The notes beneath the pieces are model-generated. The model was not told where the DNA came from, made no database searches, and saw nothing but the letters and a program-made list of their open reading frames with translations. Positions 12,601 through 22,883 of a stretch of DNA of 64,000 nucleotides are shown one piece after another. Location: NCBI RefSeq assembly GCF_002105155.1, contig NW_019029018.1, positions 80,001 through 144,000 of the forward strand, read 5' to 3'. Source of the stretch: Lobosporangium transversale. Its lineage: Eukaryota > Mortierellomycota > Mortierellomycetes > Mortierellales > Mortierellaceae. The position numbers and the translations under genes are program-made. Position 1 is the stretch's first letter. Every line of letters starts with the position of its first letter.

Positions 12601-13210
12601 ATGAGAGGATGCTTATTTACAAACCATTCCTTGGAGACAATGTTCCGCAACTATAGCTCAGGTCTGAAATTTAGCTCAATTGCACTCATTGTACCGATAT
12701 ATGCATCCGCCTTCAGCTTGATGAACCTCACTGGTTTTTTTCAAACCACTGGCTCTGCTTTCAATTATGATGCCTTGCTGAGAAACCTTACTACTGGCGC
12801 CAGCCATCAATAGCACGATTCCAGTTGATGAGAGGGCCTGTACTGCATTCGCCTTTGCCCTCTCCCCTCATGCTGAGGCCCAGCACGGATGACGACCTTC
12901 AGCCGCATGATATCCTCGTGCGCACATTCTCTGACATCTTTGAGCGTATGGGCTATCGGGTAGTGTAGTTCAAGGAGCTGCTGTGGTTACTGCAACAGGC
13001 CTTCATCAAGGAATCCCCGAAATGGTTATTACGGAGTCTTGCTTGCTGAGCAGGGTCATGAATGTGAGCATGAGCCTGCAGGAACAGAGAGGCAGCGCCT
13101 TCAGTTGGCGTCATAGGATCAATCAGAGTACTAACCCTTCCAATGGTACGAAGCCTGTACACTCCATATAGGTTGTTCGCAAGGTCTTTATCAAGGTTCA
13201 CTTCCATGGA
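12601..13210 (-). pseudogene. Possible degenerate protein-coding remnant, family unknown
   Basis: Several minus-strand frames across this 0.6 kb look protein-like but are broken. From 13207 an 84-codon frame includes VYRLRTIGRVSTLIDPMTP. After its stop, another frame carries KDVRECAHEDIMRLKVVIRA. A third has KPVRFIKLKADAYIGTMSA. Stops and frame changes separate them. It may be the remains of a transposon or a decayed gene. I cannot name it, and chance open frames are a real alternative. Confidence 0.25.
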
Positions 13211-15840
13211 CGTGAACGAAAGAGCGCAGTTATATGCTTATATTTGTTAACGGAATAACTTACCTTGCGGCTCTGCCCATCAAGAAGTTAAACCAAGGCT
13301 AAGTGGAGGAATATCCACTTGACCTCTCCCACAGCATAAAGGAAATTCTGGCCGGCTTTTACTACTGCGTTGCACACACATTCTTCAATAAACATGAAGG
13401 CACCGCAATAATGGCAACTGACCGGTACCTATATTGCATAATATTGGAACCCAAAACGAAATCTTGGTGAAACCTTTTTCTAGCGGGTGGTAGAAAGTTG
13501 TCTTCGACAGAGGAATTATCTTCGGTAGAAGGAGCATCCTCAACAGAAGGATCACCTTTACGCTCGTGTATTCTGAAGGTCAATGGTAAATGGTAAATGG
13601 TAATTGTGTAAGATTAAGTACACGCAATGTATAATACAGTATAATAAGCCAATAAAAAACCGAACAAAAAGTAGCACACCCTTGTCTTTGCACGGGTCTT
13701 TCATTTTCATCTCCACCATCTCCAAAACAATACTTCGTGTGCACACAGGCCTAGCGCCATTTTGCACTGAGTTACTAACAACGCTATTAAAGCAAGCAGT
13801 AAAAAGGAAAAAGCTAAGGATTAATAGTCTATTGCTGAGACGAAAAAATCCAACCGTTGAAAATCAAACTCACCCTTTATTACTTGAGCATGGTCTATAT
13901 CTACTCCTAGGCAACTGCAGATACTGCATTTATACACTGTAGGAGCTGGTTGACGGTGCTCGCCCTGCAGGTAAGTAATAATGATGGAGGGTTAAAAAAA
14001 GAATGACAAAATCTAATGAATATAAAATAGGAACCTTTGCCTTCGAATTGACCCAACATTCTGCACATCGTTGCTGGCAGCGTTATTCAAGTTATAGAAG
14101 GTATATAAGCTTAAGCTCAGCATGCACCAACCACTACCATGTCAAAAATAAAATAAAATAAAATAAAAAAAAAAGTTTTCTACGATTGTTAAATACCGAA
14201 ATCACTCATTCTTAATTATTTGGGTATGAGCTGCGCACATGGCCTGGACGACTGCACCCACATACAGACGTGGAATGGAAGGGGGAGCGAGGCGATTGGG
14301 AAAAATCGTTCTGTCTTTATCAGTTGGGAAAATATTATTAATGTTTATATATTCCAAAAACATAAAAACAAAAAGATAAGAAGGCCTTACCACATTCCTT
14401 ACATTCTGAGGGCATAGTCTCTTGCCATGTCTGTCGCTGCTGCACAGGCTACATGCCATGAGGCGTAGCATTGAGAGGGATCTTTAACTAGTATAGATAA
14501 TAAAATCCAAAAATAAAATAAAATAAAAATAAATGTAATAGTGGCAAAAGTAGAGAACAGTGGATAAACGTGAATTATATAGATGTAGTCCCTTCGGAAA
14601 TAAACCGATATTCTCCTCACCTAATGCAATAACAAAAATAAAGTTAAGCATTTTAGCATTGGCGGGTATGCAAGCGAAAATGCTAGAATTTAATTGTTAC
14701 ACTAGATTGTTCCTCGCAGAAGAACTACGTAATGTAAATTATCATTCCCATAGTTTTAGATAGGCTTTCAAGCATTACTTTTGTAGTGTAGGAGGTACTC
14801 TTTTATGATCATTACTTGGCTATTTAGCTACCTCTATTATAGACAATGCCTCAGTATGGTACGTAGGTCCCTTGTCCTCTTTTTGTGAGGGAGATTGTGG
14901 GATTGAAAGAGAGCGAACAGTTGTTCATGTGGAGGTATGCGGGACGGCTGCTGGAGATCAACTCGGTGGAGTGAGTGCCGTTAGACCAAGGACTTGAGCC
15001 TGGCTATCCTTAGAATAGGACAAACACATCCTTGCTGCAAGAGCAACCTACGTCAAGCAAGCACTACATCGAAGTTCGGCTGCAGTCTTAAACCTTTCTA
15101 CCTCATTTTTCCTTTCTTCCCCTTTTTCCATCTCCTATTCAAGCAATGCAAGCAGGGCAGAGCCGATTGGCCTATAAGCCCAGTCATATTCCTTCACCTG
15201 TTCTCCTCCTTGTAAGCTCTCTTCAAACCTCCGTCTCACCGGACTTGCCATGCTTTGATGACCCATTTGGCAGGTGGCGAAGGTCTGACAGATGAACGTA
15301 TGGAACATATCTTTTTTTTTTCTTTTCAAATGAAGAGTGAAAGATATGTGAAGGTAAAGTGTGTGAAAGCAAGGAATGTGATAGAAGAAGGTGTAGAGTG
15401 GTAAAGTACGCCAAGAGTTCAGGCCCATAATATGTATATACTCTCGCATCGTATATTGTTGACATGACCTTTAATAGTGTGTATGGTATACCGTACTCAG
15501 AGTAGAGGTCAAATTTTTTTGAGCAAAAATTTTTTGGTGTCGACATTTGCAATGAAGAGAGCACTACCCTTTATTTTCTCTTTTCATTTACAAATAAGAT
15601 ACCTCTTTATTTCCACCCAGGGAGCCATATTGGGGCCAAAGCCACTCTCTGTAGCAGTCACTTTGCCTTCATGGCAGTCACATTTCGGCACGTGCAGACA
15701 CCCTTTCGTTTTAATATATAGGAATATTAGGATATATAGGATAAAATAAAAGTCGATTAGTCTCTTGCCAGTGCATTTCAACTCATTTTTTTTTAAATAA
15801 TGGAATTTAATTGATTATGGTTTTATTTGTCAAGCTTTAT
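13211..15840. other. Gene-poor stretch, no supported gene
   Basis: Short open frames on both strands show no recognisable domain. There are AAAAT-type repeats at 14149-14170 and 14509-14530. A minus-strand frame near 13362-13583 has repeated SVED/STED units of low complexity. The sequence at 15473-15500 belongs to a short dispersed repeat described in the Findings. Confidence 0.5.
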
Positions 15841-15841
15841 T

Positions 15842-16642
15842 CTAATCAGTTTTTTTTAATAATTGTGTTACTAAATCAATCTTTTCTATTAAAAACTGCT
15901 CCAGTGATTCTATTTTATCATGCATGTCGCTTTTAATCTTTTCTTGTTGATGAAGCTGATCAGAAAGGCGGGTGATTTTTTCCTCCAGATGGAGCATTCT
16001 ATTTACTTGTTCCTTGGTCTTCTCTCGTTGGTCAAGCAGCTCGCATGCAACTTTTCTCAATGAAAACGTCATAAAGTCCAGATATTGTTTATTTTGCTTG
16101 CCCTTGTTTGTTTTAGGTATTTCTGGAGGTGGCGGGATGGATTGATAAGGGAAAATGATGGGGTCTGGGTCTAGTGCAAGAAGTGGCGCCAAGAATGACA
16201 AATGTGCACAATTTTTGAAATGCCTTCGAACTGAATTACGGTCCTGAATAAGTCTCCCACAAAGACAAGAGAACTCCCTCGCATCCTTACTTCCCCGGTA
16301 AATTAAGAATTTGCGATTGACATTGTTGATTTCGTAGATCAAATCGACTGGGTTACTGTCATTATGATGCCGATTATAATGATCTCTCAATTGAGGTGTG
16401 ACATTGAAGATGTGCTGCTCATCACTTCGAACAAATGCAAGATCCAAATTTTTTTTGCAGTCGTCGTAAGTGCAAGACTCTGGAGCGGACTCGTCAATCC
16501 CTGTAGTGATCTTGTCAATATCCATTATGAAAGAGAAATGCTTGTGAGGGAGATTGTGATGAGGCAGATTGTAATGAAGGAGATGGTGAGGGAGATTGTT
16601 GTGATCACTACGAACACTGTGTAATTTAAATAAAACACTCAA
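15842..16642 (-). CDS. Hypothetical protein with C2H2-like zinc-binding segments and C-terminal coiled coil
   Basis: A single-exon frame of 266 codons. Two Cys/His clusters are visible: CTYDDCKK followed by QLRDHYNRHH, and FSCLCGRLIQDRNSVRRHFKNCAH. Both resemble divergent C2H2 zinc fingers, the second being C-x-C then H-x3-C-x-H. A Pro-rich linker follows (YQSIPPPPEIPKTNKGKQ). The last 80 residues have heptad-like Leu/Ile spacing (MLHLEEKITRLSDQLHQQEK), typical of a dimerising coiled coil. The first 39 codons encode repeated NLPHH-type units from an 18 bp tandem repeat, so the true start may be the internal ATG at 16524 (MDIDKITTG). A nucleic-acid-binding role is inference. It is divergent from the small gene at 16799. 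Confidence 0.6.
   Translation of the reverse strand: MSVLFKLHSVRSDHNNLPHHLLHYNLPHHNLPHKHFSFIMDIDKITTGIDESAPESCTYDDCKKNLDLAFVRSDEQHIFNVTPQLRDHYNRHHNDSNPVDLIYEINNVNRKFLIYRGSKDAREFSCLCGRLIQDRNSVRRHFKNCAHLSFLAPLLALDPDPIIFPYQSIPPPPEIPKTNKGKQNKQYLDFMTFSLRKVACELLDQREKTKEQVNRMLHLEEKITRLSDQLHQQEKIKSDMHDKIESLEQFLIEKIDLVTQLLKKTD
16533..16592 (-). repeat. 18 bp-type tandem repeat at the 5' end of the zinc-finger frame
   Basis: Three imperfect units built from AATCTCCCTCACAA-like sequence read as NLPHH on the minus strand. They may be 5' untranslated sequence rather than coding. Confidence 0.6.
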
Positions 16643-16776
16643 CAGACTCTACTCTCTTTTACGTCACAGAAACGGTAATAAACAAAAAAGGGCCAAATAT
16701 ATCGAGTGAAGATTGTTTGAATACATTGTATTTTAAATTATTCATATTTATAAAATTTAAGTAAATATCGTTTTCT

Positions 16777-16786
16777 TATATAAAGG
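16777..16786 (+). promoter_or_regulatory. TATA box (TATATAAAGG)
   Basis: A near-consensus TATA element ends only 13 bp before the ATG at 16799. Transcription would normally start about 25-30 bp downstream of it, so the ATG at 16838 may be the real start of the next gene. Confidence 0.5.
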
Positions 16787-16798
16787 GAGAAAAAACCA

Positions 16799-17203
16799 AT
16801 GGCAGTCTGTCATTCGCCACTCTATTCTGTCTTCAAAATGGACGATGACATCGCTTCTTCTCTTTTTTTCACTTATAATATCCTCTGCGAGCTTAACTAC
16901 AATGGAGTGTCATCATCACTAGCAATCCACGTCGAATCTGAAGACACTTTGGAGGGCCTCTGTGATCTTCTAGACTTTTACGGCCTTCTAAAACCAATTG
17001 AGGAATCCTGGAACGTGCAATTTGATCGAAAATGTTTCTCCTACGCGTGGGTTTCTCCTTTATCCGACCAAATGTACCTCTACGAACGTCTATTATCAAG
17101 CGATGTCTTCGGAGACATGTTTTTGTGGGATAGAACTGTTCCTAAAGGAAAATTAATCATTTTCGCTAATACTCATGCAGATCGACTATTCGACGAAGGA
17201 TAA
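16799..17203 (+). CDS. Small hypothetical protein
   Basis: A single-exon frame of 134 codons with balanced composition, unlike the low-complexity frames nearby. The sequence includes SSLAIHVESEDTLEGLCDLL, WNVQFDRKCFSYAWVSPL and GKLIIFANTHADRLFDEG. No signal peptide, membrane segment or familiar motif is visible. The position of the TATA box favours translation from the second Met (16838, MDDDIASS). It lies divergent from the zinc-finger/coiled-coil gene and tail-to-tail with ammonium transporter A, whose duplicated block begins just after this stop. I do not recognise the family. Confidence 0.55.
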   Translation: MAVCHSPLYSVFKMDDDIASSLFFTYNILCELNYNGVSSSLAIHVESEDTLEGLCDLLDFYGLLKPIEESWNVQFDRKCFSYAWVSPLSDQMYLYERLLSSDVFGDMFLWDRTVPKGKLIIFANTHADRLFDEG

Positions 17204-17378
17204 TTATAAAAAATTGTACATACAGACATATGAGGAAGCATAAAAAAGAATTCCACTTTTGATCCGTATCATGGACTCATGACACTTTTAGTTACTAGCA
17301 AATACTACTTCCCTTATTTTTTAATATACGCAGCTTTATTCACAAATACTTGCTGAGCAATCTTATATATTATTTTCA

Positions 17379-17409
<31 letters not shown>

Positions 17410-17515
17410 ATAGAGGAAGGCACTATTACATTGGAAGGTATTGGGCTAAGGATCTATAGATTTTTTTTTTCTGGTATCATAGCAAGGAAGCTGAGGAGGA
17501 TGGTTAGGCAAGATT

Positions 17516-19028
17516 CTACGCTTGGGTGTTAGTGCGTCCCAGCGTTGAGACGCTGCCGAGCTTGACCTCATTCACACTGCTTGAGCTATGCGTTTCAGCA
17601 TGCCCAATCTCCATAGAATGGTCAGCACCGTTGAGCGAAGGCGCCTTCTTTTCATCCAAGTGGCCGTAGGCCATCTCCCCGAGTTCTGCAAGATCTAGGC
17701 CGCGGTGTTCATGATCAGCCTTTACACGCAAAGTCAAACCTGGAACCTTATTCATGATGATTAAGATCAAGTAGGTTACACTGAAGGACCAGCCAAGGCC
17801 TGCACAAGAATCTGCAATCTGATAAGCAATTTGAATCCAATTACCATCGAGCCAGCCCCCTGAGATGACAGTGGCACCATCCAAGGCAGCCACCCAGCTT
17901 TGAGCAAAAATACCAGTGAGGATGTTGCCGACGATCCCGCCGACTCCATGGACTGCAAAGACATCAAAGGCATCATCATATTTGAGATGGTGTTTCAGGC
18001 GTACGGCCATGTTGCAGGCAACAGCACCCAAGAACCCGATAGCAACGCTCGAGGCAGGGGAGACATATCCAGAGCCAGGAGTAATAGCGACCAGCCCTGA
18101 GACAGCACCTGAACAGAAACCTAAAACAGAAAGCTTCCGGTCATGGCGAAAGTCAAGCAGAACCCAGGTGATGCCACCGACAGAGGCCGCAAGATTGGTC
18201 ACAACGCAGGCCATAACGCCACGCAAGTTGGCAGAGAGAGCAGAACCGCCGTTGAAGCCGAACCAACCGAACCAGAGGAAGCAGGTACCAATCACAACAT
18301 TACTCATAGAATGGGGACGGAAATCCTTGTGATCACCTGAGCGTCTTCCAAGGACGAGAGCATAGGCCAAAGCAGCACCTCCAGAGGAGATGTGAACGGG
18401 CGTGCCTCCTGCAAAATCCAGTCCACCCATAACAAAGCTCCAACCGTTAGCACTCCATGTCCAGCAGGCAATAAAATCATAGACGAAAGTGGTCCAGAGG
18501 AAAATAAAGACAAGGGTGGGCAGGATACGGCCGCGCTCCGCAGCGGCTCCGATGGCCAAGGCAGGGGTGAGTGCAGCGAACATGCATTGGAAGATCATGA
18601 AGACAAGATCGGGGACCTTTGCTGACCCAACAGAGGGTTGGTCCAAGACCCCTCGAAGGAAAGCGTTCTCAAAGTTACCAATGAACTTGCTTCCACTTTT
18701 ACTAAATGCTAATGAATATCCAAAAAGGAACCACTGAAAATAACAACATCAAGGAGATTGGTGAGAAAGAATGTATTGGATAGGAGTATTTAAAAAAATG
18801 CTTTGAGTGCCTCCATATGCCTTCTTTTACCTGGAAAGTGACAACTGCCACTGAGCAGCAGGAAAGCATGATCAGAGAAAGGGCATTCTTACTGCGGGCC
18901 ATGCCAGAGTAGAAGTAGCCAATTCCTGGGATCATGAGCCAGACTAAGGCGGTGGAGGTCAGTGTCCAAGCAATATCACCAGCTTGATACTGTGACCCAA
19001 TAATGGGTGCTTCTTCTGAAGAGTTCAT
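17516..19028 (-). CDS. MEP: Ammonium transporter (Amt/Mep family), copy A
   Basis: Two exons, 19028-18831 and 18733-17516, encode 471 residues. The intron is 97 bp and its donor follows AVVTFQ. This is a plasma-membrane ammonium channel/permease with about 11 membrane spans. The opening AGDIAWTLTSTALVWLMIPG and YFYSGMARSKNALS are the typical Amt N-terminus. The pore twin histidines are present (about H180 in GTPVHISSGG and H328 in FAVHGVGG). The cytoplasmic tail contains DHEHRGLDLAELGEMAYGH, the conserved C-terminal region that couples subunits, followed by a Ser/Thr-rich end. It nearly duplicates the gene at 47098-48601. Regulation by nitrogen is likely from the family and from GATA-type sites upstream. 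No disrupting change is visible. Confidence 0.95.
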
Positions 19029-19223
19029 TGTAGGGAAGTAATCAATAAAGATCTTTTTTTTTTCCCTTGCCTGTGGAGTGAAGGATATGGTATTGAGGAT
19101 AAGCTCTTCGGTGATTGGAAGTGGTGAGGAAGAGAGTAGGTAGAGAGAGCAAAGAACAGAGACGACCAAAGACACCGCTGTGATGCATGCAGGATGAAAG
19201 GAAGGAAAGATCAACTCATGGAG

Positions 19224-19231
19224 TATTTATA
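19224..19231 (-). promoter_or_regulatory. Probable TATA box of ammonium transporter A
   Basis: TATAAATA on the minus strand lies about 196 bp upstream of the start codon. The sequence CAGCGTATAAATA is identical at the equivalent place in copy B. Confidence 0.55.
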
Positions 19232-19869
19232 CGCTGTTTTTAGTGGACCAAGAGCCGGAAGAGGAAACGAATAGCCATCAGTATGCAGAGAGATGCTGCA
19301 GGCACTGAGATGAGCAATATAATAAGCAGCTTTGTACTCGGGGACCGAAGGATAAATACGTGCTGCATTCCCAAACAAACAATTAGGGAAAAAAAAAAAA
19401 AAAAAAAAAAAAAAGAGGGAGCACATTTAAAGTTTATTAATACAACAACGACGTAGTCCATGCGCTGTTAATGTATTCTGCTTTCCAATGTACGTAGATG
19501 GACAGGGGATTGACTGTCATCTTGGAGAATAAACATGAAAATTTGTTATTCATGTAGCATAGCGCCACAGCATTTAAACAGCTGTGTACCACAGATAGGG
19601 AGACATTGGGGGGCAGAGGGTGCAGTGTTGGAGGTTTGATAATAATTGCCATTGATTGAAATTTCGTTCTTTTCATAGACACATGGCTTCTTATCCATGA
19701 TAGTAAAAGAACCACGTGTTCTTAATACGCCTAGGCCTTTATTTTTTATTTTCATATTTATTTATTTATTTTCTGCCCCTCAGGCTGTTGTTGTTCCTGG
19801 TAGGCCTTCAACATTGTTCCGACTATTCATCCGCGCCAACTTATACTCTTAGAACTAGTCGTACGAGAT

Positions 19870-19901
<32 letters not shown>

Positions 19902-20020
19902 GTAATTTATGTCCAATATATCCTGTAAAAAATATTTGGACTTCGCCATGGAGAATTAGGAGAATAAGGAGTCCACTCTCTAATCTTTTTTTTTTTTTTT
20001 TTTTTTTTTTTTTGGCGGCG

Positions 20021-20074
20021 AAAACACATGTTTGTGGCTGAAAATATTTCATGCTTATCTTTCCGCGTGATTCA
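20021..20074 (-). promoter_or_regulatory. Conserved far-upstream block with GATA-type site (copy A)
   Basis: The block is about 1 kb upstream of the start codon and conserved with 49474-49524. The shared core includes ACACATGTTTGTGGCTGA and TTATCTTTCCGCGTGATTCA. TTATCT (20055-20060) is the complement of AGATAA, the type of site bound by fungal nitrogen GATA factors (AreA/NIT2/Gln3). Function is inferred from conservation and family knowledge. Confidence 0.45.
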
Positions 20075-20340
20075 TATCCTCCTTTTTCCTGGCTTTGCTC
20101 TGGACCGAAGGATCTATTGGAAATATCAAAAACTACGTTTTTGGATCTTCAAAAGATGATGGAAACCAAAGCTTTTATTCTCTTTATTCCATACAAAGTG
20201 GATACCGTCCTTCTTGTTTGTGTGCACAAGTAAAGGTACATGCACCGTCACCTAAAATAAGGTTTTGGCCAAAAAATAAAATATTGAAATAATTACTTTC
20301 TCTTCTGTTTTCCACATATAAACAGCTTGAGTAAACCACC

Positions 20341-21345
20341 ATGCCGATACATTTAGATATCGAAAATAAAGGCATCATCGTTGGGATGCGCCCCTCAGGT
20401 ATGAAGCCTGCGGAAATCGCATTGCAACGCGGTGTACCCCGAACCACTGTTAATAATATTTTCAAGGTGTACCAAGAAAGAGGTGTCACCGCTTGCGCTC
20501 CGATCTCAGGACGGCCCAAAGTGCTAAGTGGACGGGACCTCAGAAGTGTCTTTCGCCATACTAAGAGAGGTAGAAAGTGTACTCTTAAGGACATCACCAA
20601 CCAATTGCCGAATAAAGTGTGTGAGAGAACATCTGCGGGGGCATTGCATTCTCTGAGTATTTTCAGCAGGATTGCAGTAAAAAAATCACTCTTAAAAGAA
20701 GAGCGTATGAAGAAGCGATCTTAGCTCGCCAAAAAATACATGGGCTGCTCCATGGAAGACTGGAGTCGAGTATTTTGGACTGACGAATCATCATTTGAAG
20801 TTGGTGGGCATTTTTGTCAAATAGGGGTTTGGCGTAAAGTAGGGGAAAAGTAGGACCACGATTGCCTCACACCCACTTTCAAGAGTGTTAGGACAACTCT
20901 GATGGTCTGGGGTGCGTTGACAGCAGCCAGAAAGCCTCGGTTGGCTGTATTTGAAAGAGGTTGTAAAGATGGAAAGATGGACGGTGTTTCGTGGAAGATA
21001 AATATCAAGGTTAGGCTCGCCACCAAGTCTGAGGTCGAAGTTAACGTAAAATTGCCACGTTTTTTTATTTTTAGTTTATCAATAAGGTTTATCGATAATC
21101 CAAAATTAAAGATTCCGTGCGCAGCACTTTCTGACCAGACTCAACTGCCACCCACCCTTTTGCTTTTTTGAGTGTCTTTTACATTATGCTTTTAGCACAA
21201 AGCAAAGGGTCTTTCTATCAAGAACCGGAAGCGAGCTATTAAAGAGAAAAGTAGAAAAAGTGTAGCCAAAGTTATTGCGTTGTTTTGAAGGATTATTTTT
21301 GCTGGGAGAAAAAAAGCTATTGGAGTGGCCTAAACATTCTGCCAT
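20341..21345 (+). pseudogene. Tc1/mariner transposase, inactivated
   Basis: From 20341 a 127-codon frame carries the N-terminal helix-turn-helix region (MKPAEIALQRGVPRTTVNNI and SGRPKVLSGRDLRSV). After a TAG stop (20722) the same frame continues with MEDWSRVFWTDESSFEVG, which contains the first catalytic Asp of the DDE/D triad in the WTDES context. A second in-frame TAG follows VWRKVGEK, then TLMVWGALTAARKPRLAVFE. The second Asp region is not readable. A degenerate LLEWPKHSA match to the family's third block appears near 21315-21345. A stretch around 21000-21140 looks like foreign sequence inserted in the 3' half. Two stops and the missing middle make it dead. Confidence 0.8.
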
Positions 21346-21858
21346 CATAAGTGCAGCGCAGTGAGCGACATCACTGCATTTCCAGCTTTCTTTCTTTCAT
21401 CTCTATTCTCATTCCACCGCTTTCTTACTTCTCTTCATTCCAATAACAATCCAATTATAACACAAAACATTTCACTCCTTTTCGCTCTTGGGAAAGGTGG
21501 CCGACCATTACTAAATCCCCCTTCCACAGCTGCAAAGTATCCAAACTCACCATCCCTCTTCACAAAGGCTGTCGTACAGACCATCTGGTCTCTATGGTTC
21601 CTGAGAATGCGGATATGCGTATATGGAATACTCAGGCACTCTGGGAGCATTGCAGAGATGGATCTCATAAATGCATATTAATATTAATTTCACCCTCGTC
21701 CCGAGCGCTCTTTTTTTTTGATGAAGTGATACTAGACGCAGTACGAGTATGTTATACTAAACTTTCGTTATTTTGGTACGCAGTACGAGTATACCATACT
21801 GGACACTTGATACTAAAGTCAATATGATCTTTTTATATCTGTATGGATTCGATAACAT
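21346..21858. other. Intergenic, no gene seen; contains a short dispersed repeat
   Basis: A 77-106 codon frame on each strand shows no family motif. At 21727-21810 a unit built from ACGCAGTACGAGTAT plus ATACT occurs twice. Relatives of it lie at 15473-15500 and 57935-57980. Confidence 0.5.
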
Positions 21859-22345
21859 ACCTCTAGCAAAAAAGGGGGCGGAAAGGTGTTTTGCATTTTT
21901 GTAGGCAGGAAATAAAAAATGAAAATGGTGAATGGGGCTAAATGCACTAAAAAAGTGGAGGCAAGTAAATGGTGGACATGGTGCATCGTGATGATATAGC
22001 TTGATATATGGCTTGATAAATGGTGTTTGCTGATATTTTTTTGGTGATTGATTTTTTACTAATTAATTTTTACTGATTTTTTCCCACAAACTCATAGGCG
22101 GATCAGATCCAGTTTTCTGTGCTCCCTACTAGCAGAAATCAGCCGCCTATTACATACAAAGGAAGGAAAAAAATCAGTAGAAAAAAATCAGCAGACACCA
22201 TATATCAAACTATACCATCACGATGCACCAAGTCCACCATTTACTTGCCTCCACTCTTTTAGTGCATCTAGCAGCATTTACTATTCTTCATTTTTTATTC
22301 CCTGCCTACAAAAATGCAAAACACCTTTCCGCCCCCCACAGAGGT
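21859..22345. mobile_element. Foldback/MITE-like element with long terminal inverted repeats
   Basis: The outer ends read ACCTCT and AGAGGT. Inside, positions 21874-21909 and 22301-22336 are perfect 36 bp reverse complements, starting GGGGGCGGAAAGGTGTTTTG. The complementarity continues imperfectly inward for about 170 bp, for example GTGGAGGCAAGTAAATGGTG against its complement near 22230-22250. The centre is an unpaired 60-100 bp containing GGATCAGATCCAG. No coding capacity. A target duplication is not obvious. Confidence 0.8.
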
Positions 22346-22883
22346 TTTTCTAAATTTGGTGTAAGAATTAACCTTATTTTGACCCTGCATGGATCTTTTT
22401 AGCAGTGGCCAAAAAATCTTTTTCTTGCTTGCGTGTAACAATATAATTTTTTTTTTTTTTTTGTCAACCTTTCTGCATAATTAGCTTCCTTAAAATTGCT
22501 ATAATCAGATTATTAGCGCTCCGCCTTGGTTTTAAGAATAAAGAAGAGAATGATAGAGGAATGTTACATGGTCACTTTTAGTACCTTTACTTTATACTTA
22601 AGTTTCCTTCTCTTTTTTTTTTTTATATTATCAGCACAAGTGCGCCTAGAACTTGTGTTGGTATTTATCAATATTGCAATAGACTCTACATCCAGAATAG
22701 AAACAATCTGCAAGTGCATTTCATTTTTTTCATTTTTACAAACAAATACAATGTGAGCTCATGTTAACATTTGTATTAATGATTACTGACCTGGATTACT
22801 TCTCAAAACCACCACCTGCAATCAACCTACATCGACCTCCTCTTTTTGTTTTGCTGATTGAAATGTTAAATGATGAACTATCT

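Larger units (their letters stand above)
17236..20076. repeat. Segmental duplication, copy A (ammonium transporter block)
   Basis: This block pairs with 46843-49524 in the same orientation. Recognisable parts in both are the 3' flank (ATAAAAAAGAATTC, then TTACTAGCAAATA and GCTTTATTC-C-AAT-CTTGCT-AGCAATCTTAT), both exons, a 97 bp intron, a TATA region, CATTTAAACAGCTGTGTAC, and a terminal block with ATGTTTGTGGCTGA and TTATCTTTCCGCGTGATTCA. Noncoding parts between these blocks have diverged and differ by homopolymer insertions. Confidence 0.85.

Noticed and set aside
13604-13942. 112-codon plus-strand frame
   Set aside because: Composition is typical of AT-rich noncoding DNA and it lacks any motif.
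14940-15015. tRNA-like region (GGACTTGAGCC resembling a B box, GCCGTTAGACC resembling an Asn anticodon loop)
   Set aside because: No matching acceptor or T stem could be drawn, and the A box is poor.
17916-18332. 138-codon antisense frame in ammonium transporter A, with a counterpart in copy B
   Set aside because: It lies opposite a certain coding exon and has no family features. Its presence in both copies follows from the duplication.
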